This document shows, piece after piece, positions 5,482 through 5,572 of a stretch of 5,572 nucleotides of DNA (the stretch's first letter is position 1; every line of letters begins with the position of its first letter). Below the pieces are notes generated by a model, which was not told the origin of the DNA, made no database searches, and was given only the letters and a program-made list of their open reading frames with translations. The translations under genes were made by a program, and so were the position numbers. Source of the DNA: Candidatus Phaeomarinibacter sp. (GTDB lineage: Bacteria > Pseudomonadota > Alphaproteobacteria > CGMCC-115125); the NCBI GenBank assembly GCA_028279995.1, contig JANQMQ010000289.1, positions 1-5,572 of the forward strand. Reading direction: 5' to 3'.

Positions 5482-5572
5482 CTATAGCTTGCCGAGGGCG
5501 TCCGCCATATGTTCTGCAAGCGGCAATGATCGTGCCTGACGCAGCTTGAACCACTGCGCGTCTGCGGCATCG
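5482..5572 (-). CDS. C-terminal end of an unidentified protein, possibly a Nudix hydrolase (partial)
   Basis: The minus strand is open from the window edge to a TAG at 5482-5484, encoding 29 residues that begin DAADAQWFKL and end MADALGKL. The opening resembles the segment after the Nudix box in many Nudix hydrolases ('E-x-x-E-x-x-WF-x-L', followed by a final helix). The Nudix box itself is outside the window, so this is only a suggestion. The gene precedes the SDR gene on the same strand with 57 bases between, compatible with one transcript. Confidence 0.5.
   Translation of the reverse strand, partial: DAADAQWFKLRQARSLPLAEHMADALGKL

Overview
The window looks like chromosome from a moderately GC-rich alphaproteobacterium. 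The main clue is a small secreted protein that resembles the TIGR02301 family, which I know mainly from Alphaproteobacteria; Shine-Dalgarno spacing and codon choice agree. I cannot name the genus. No RNA gene, insertion sequence, CRISPR array or phage gene is visible.

Layout from left to right: (i) the last 50 codons of a thiamine-diphosphate enzyme of the acetolactate synthase type (+); (ii) a 285-base non-coding stretch; (iii) a 678-residue protein with the full fold plan of a type II secretion / type IV pilus assembly ATPase (GspE/PilB/MshE), in which the nucleotide-handling motifs are degraded although the reading frame is intact; (iv) a convergent small exported TIGR02301-like protein (-); (v) divergent from it, a VOC/glyoxalase-fold protein (+); (vi) two adjacent genes (+) for small exported cysteine-containing paralogues I do not recognise, probably one transcript from a promoter at about 3443-3470 and ended by a strong hairpin at 4603-4630; (vii) a classical short-chain dehydrogenase (-); (viii) the C-terminal end of another gene on the minus strand, possibly a Nudix hydrolase.

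Two things stand out. First, the GspE-like protein has lost the Walker A lysine (now Arg), the Walker B glutamate (now Lys), the Asp-box Asp-Pro and the His-box histidine, yet keeps both CxxC pairs of the zinc subdomain and an N-terminal domain resembling the c-di-GMP-binding MshEN domain. It reads as a maintained pseudo-ATPase, possibly a nucleotide-second-messenger-responsive scaffold, not a decaying gene. Second, the paired exported proteins share a Cys/Trp/Pro module with exactly conserved spacing, and the longer one carries an extra C-terminal copy of half of that module. These could be a previously undescribed periplasmic family.

The genes do not form one pathway. Apart from the paralogue pair, the window is mostly separate transcription units, several of them convergent.
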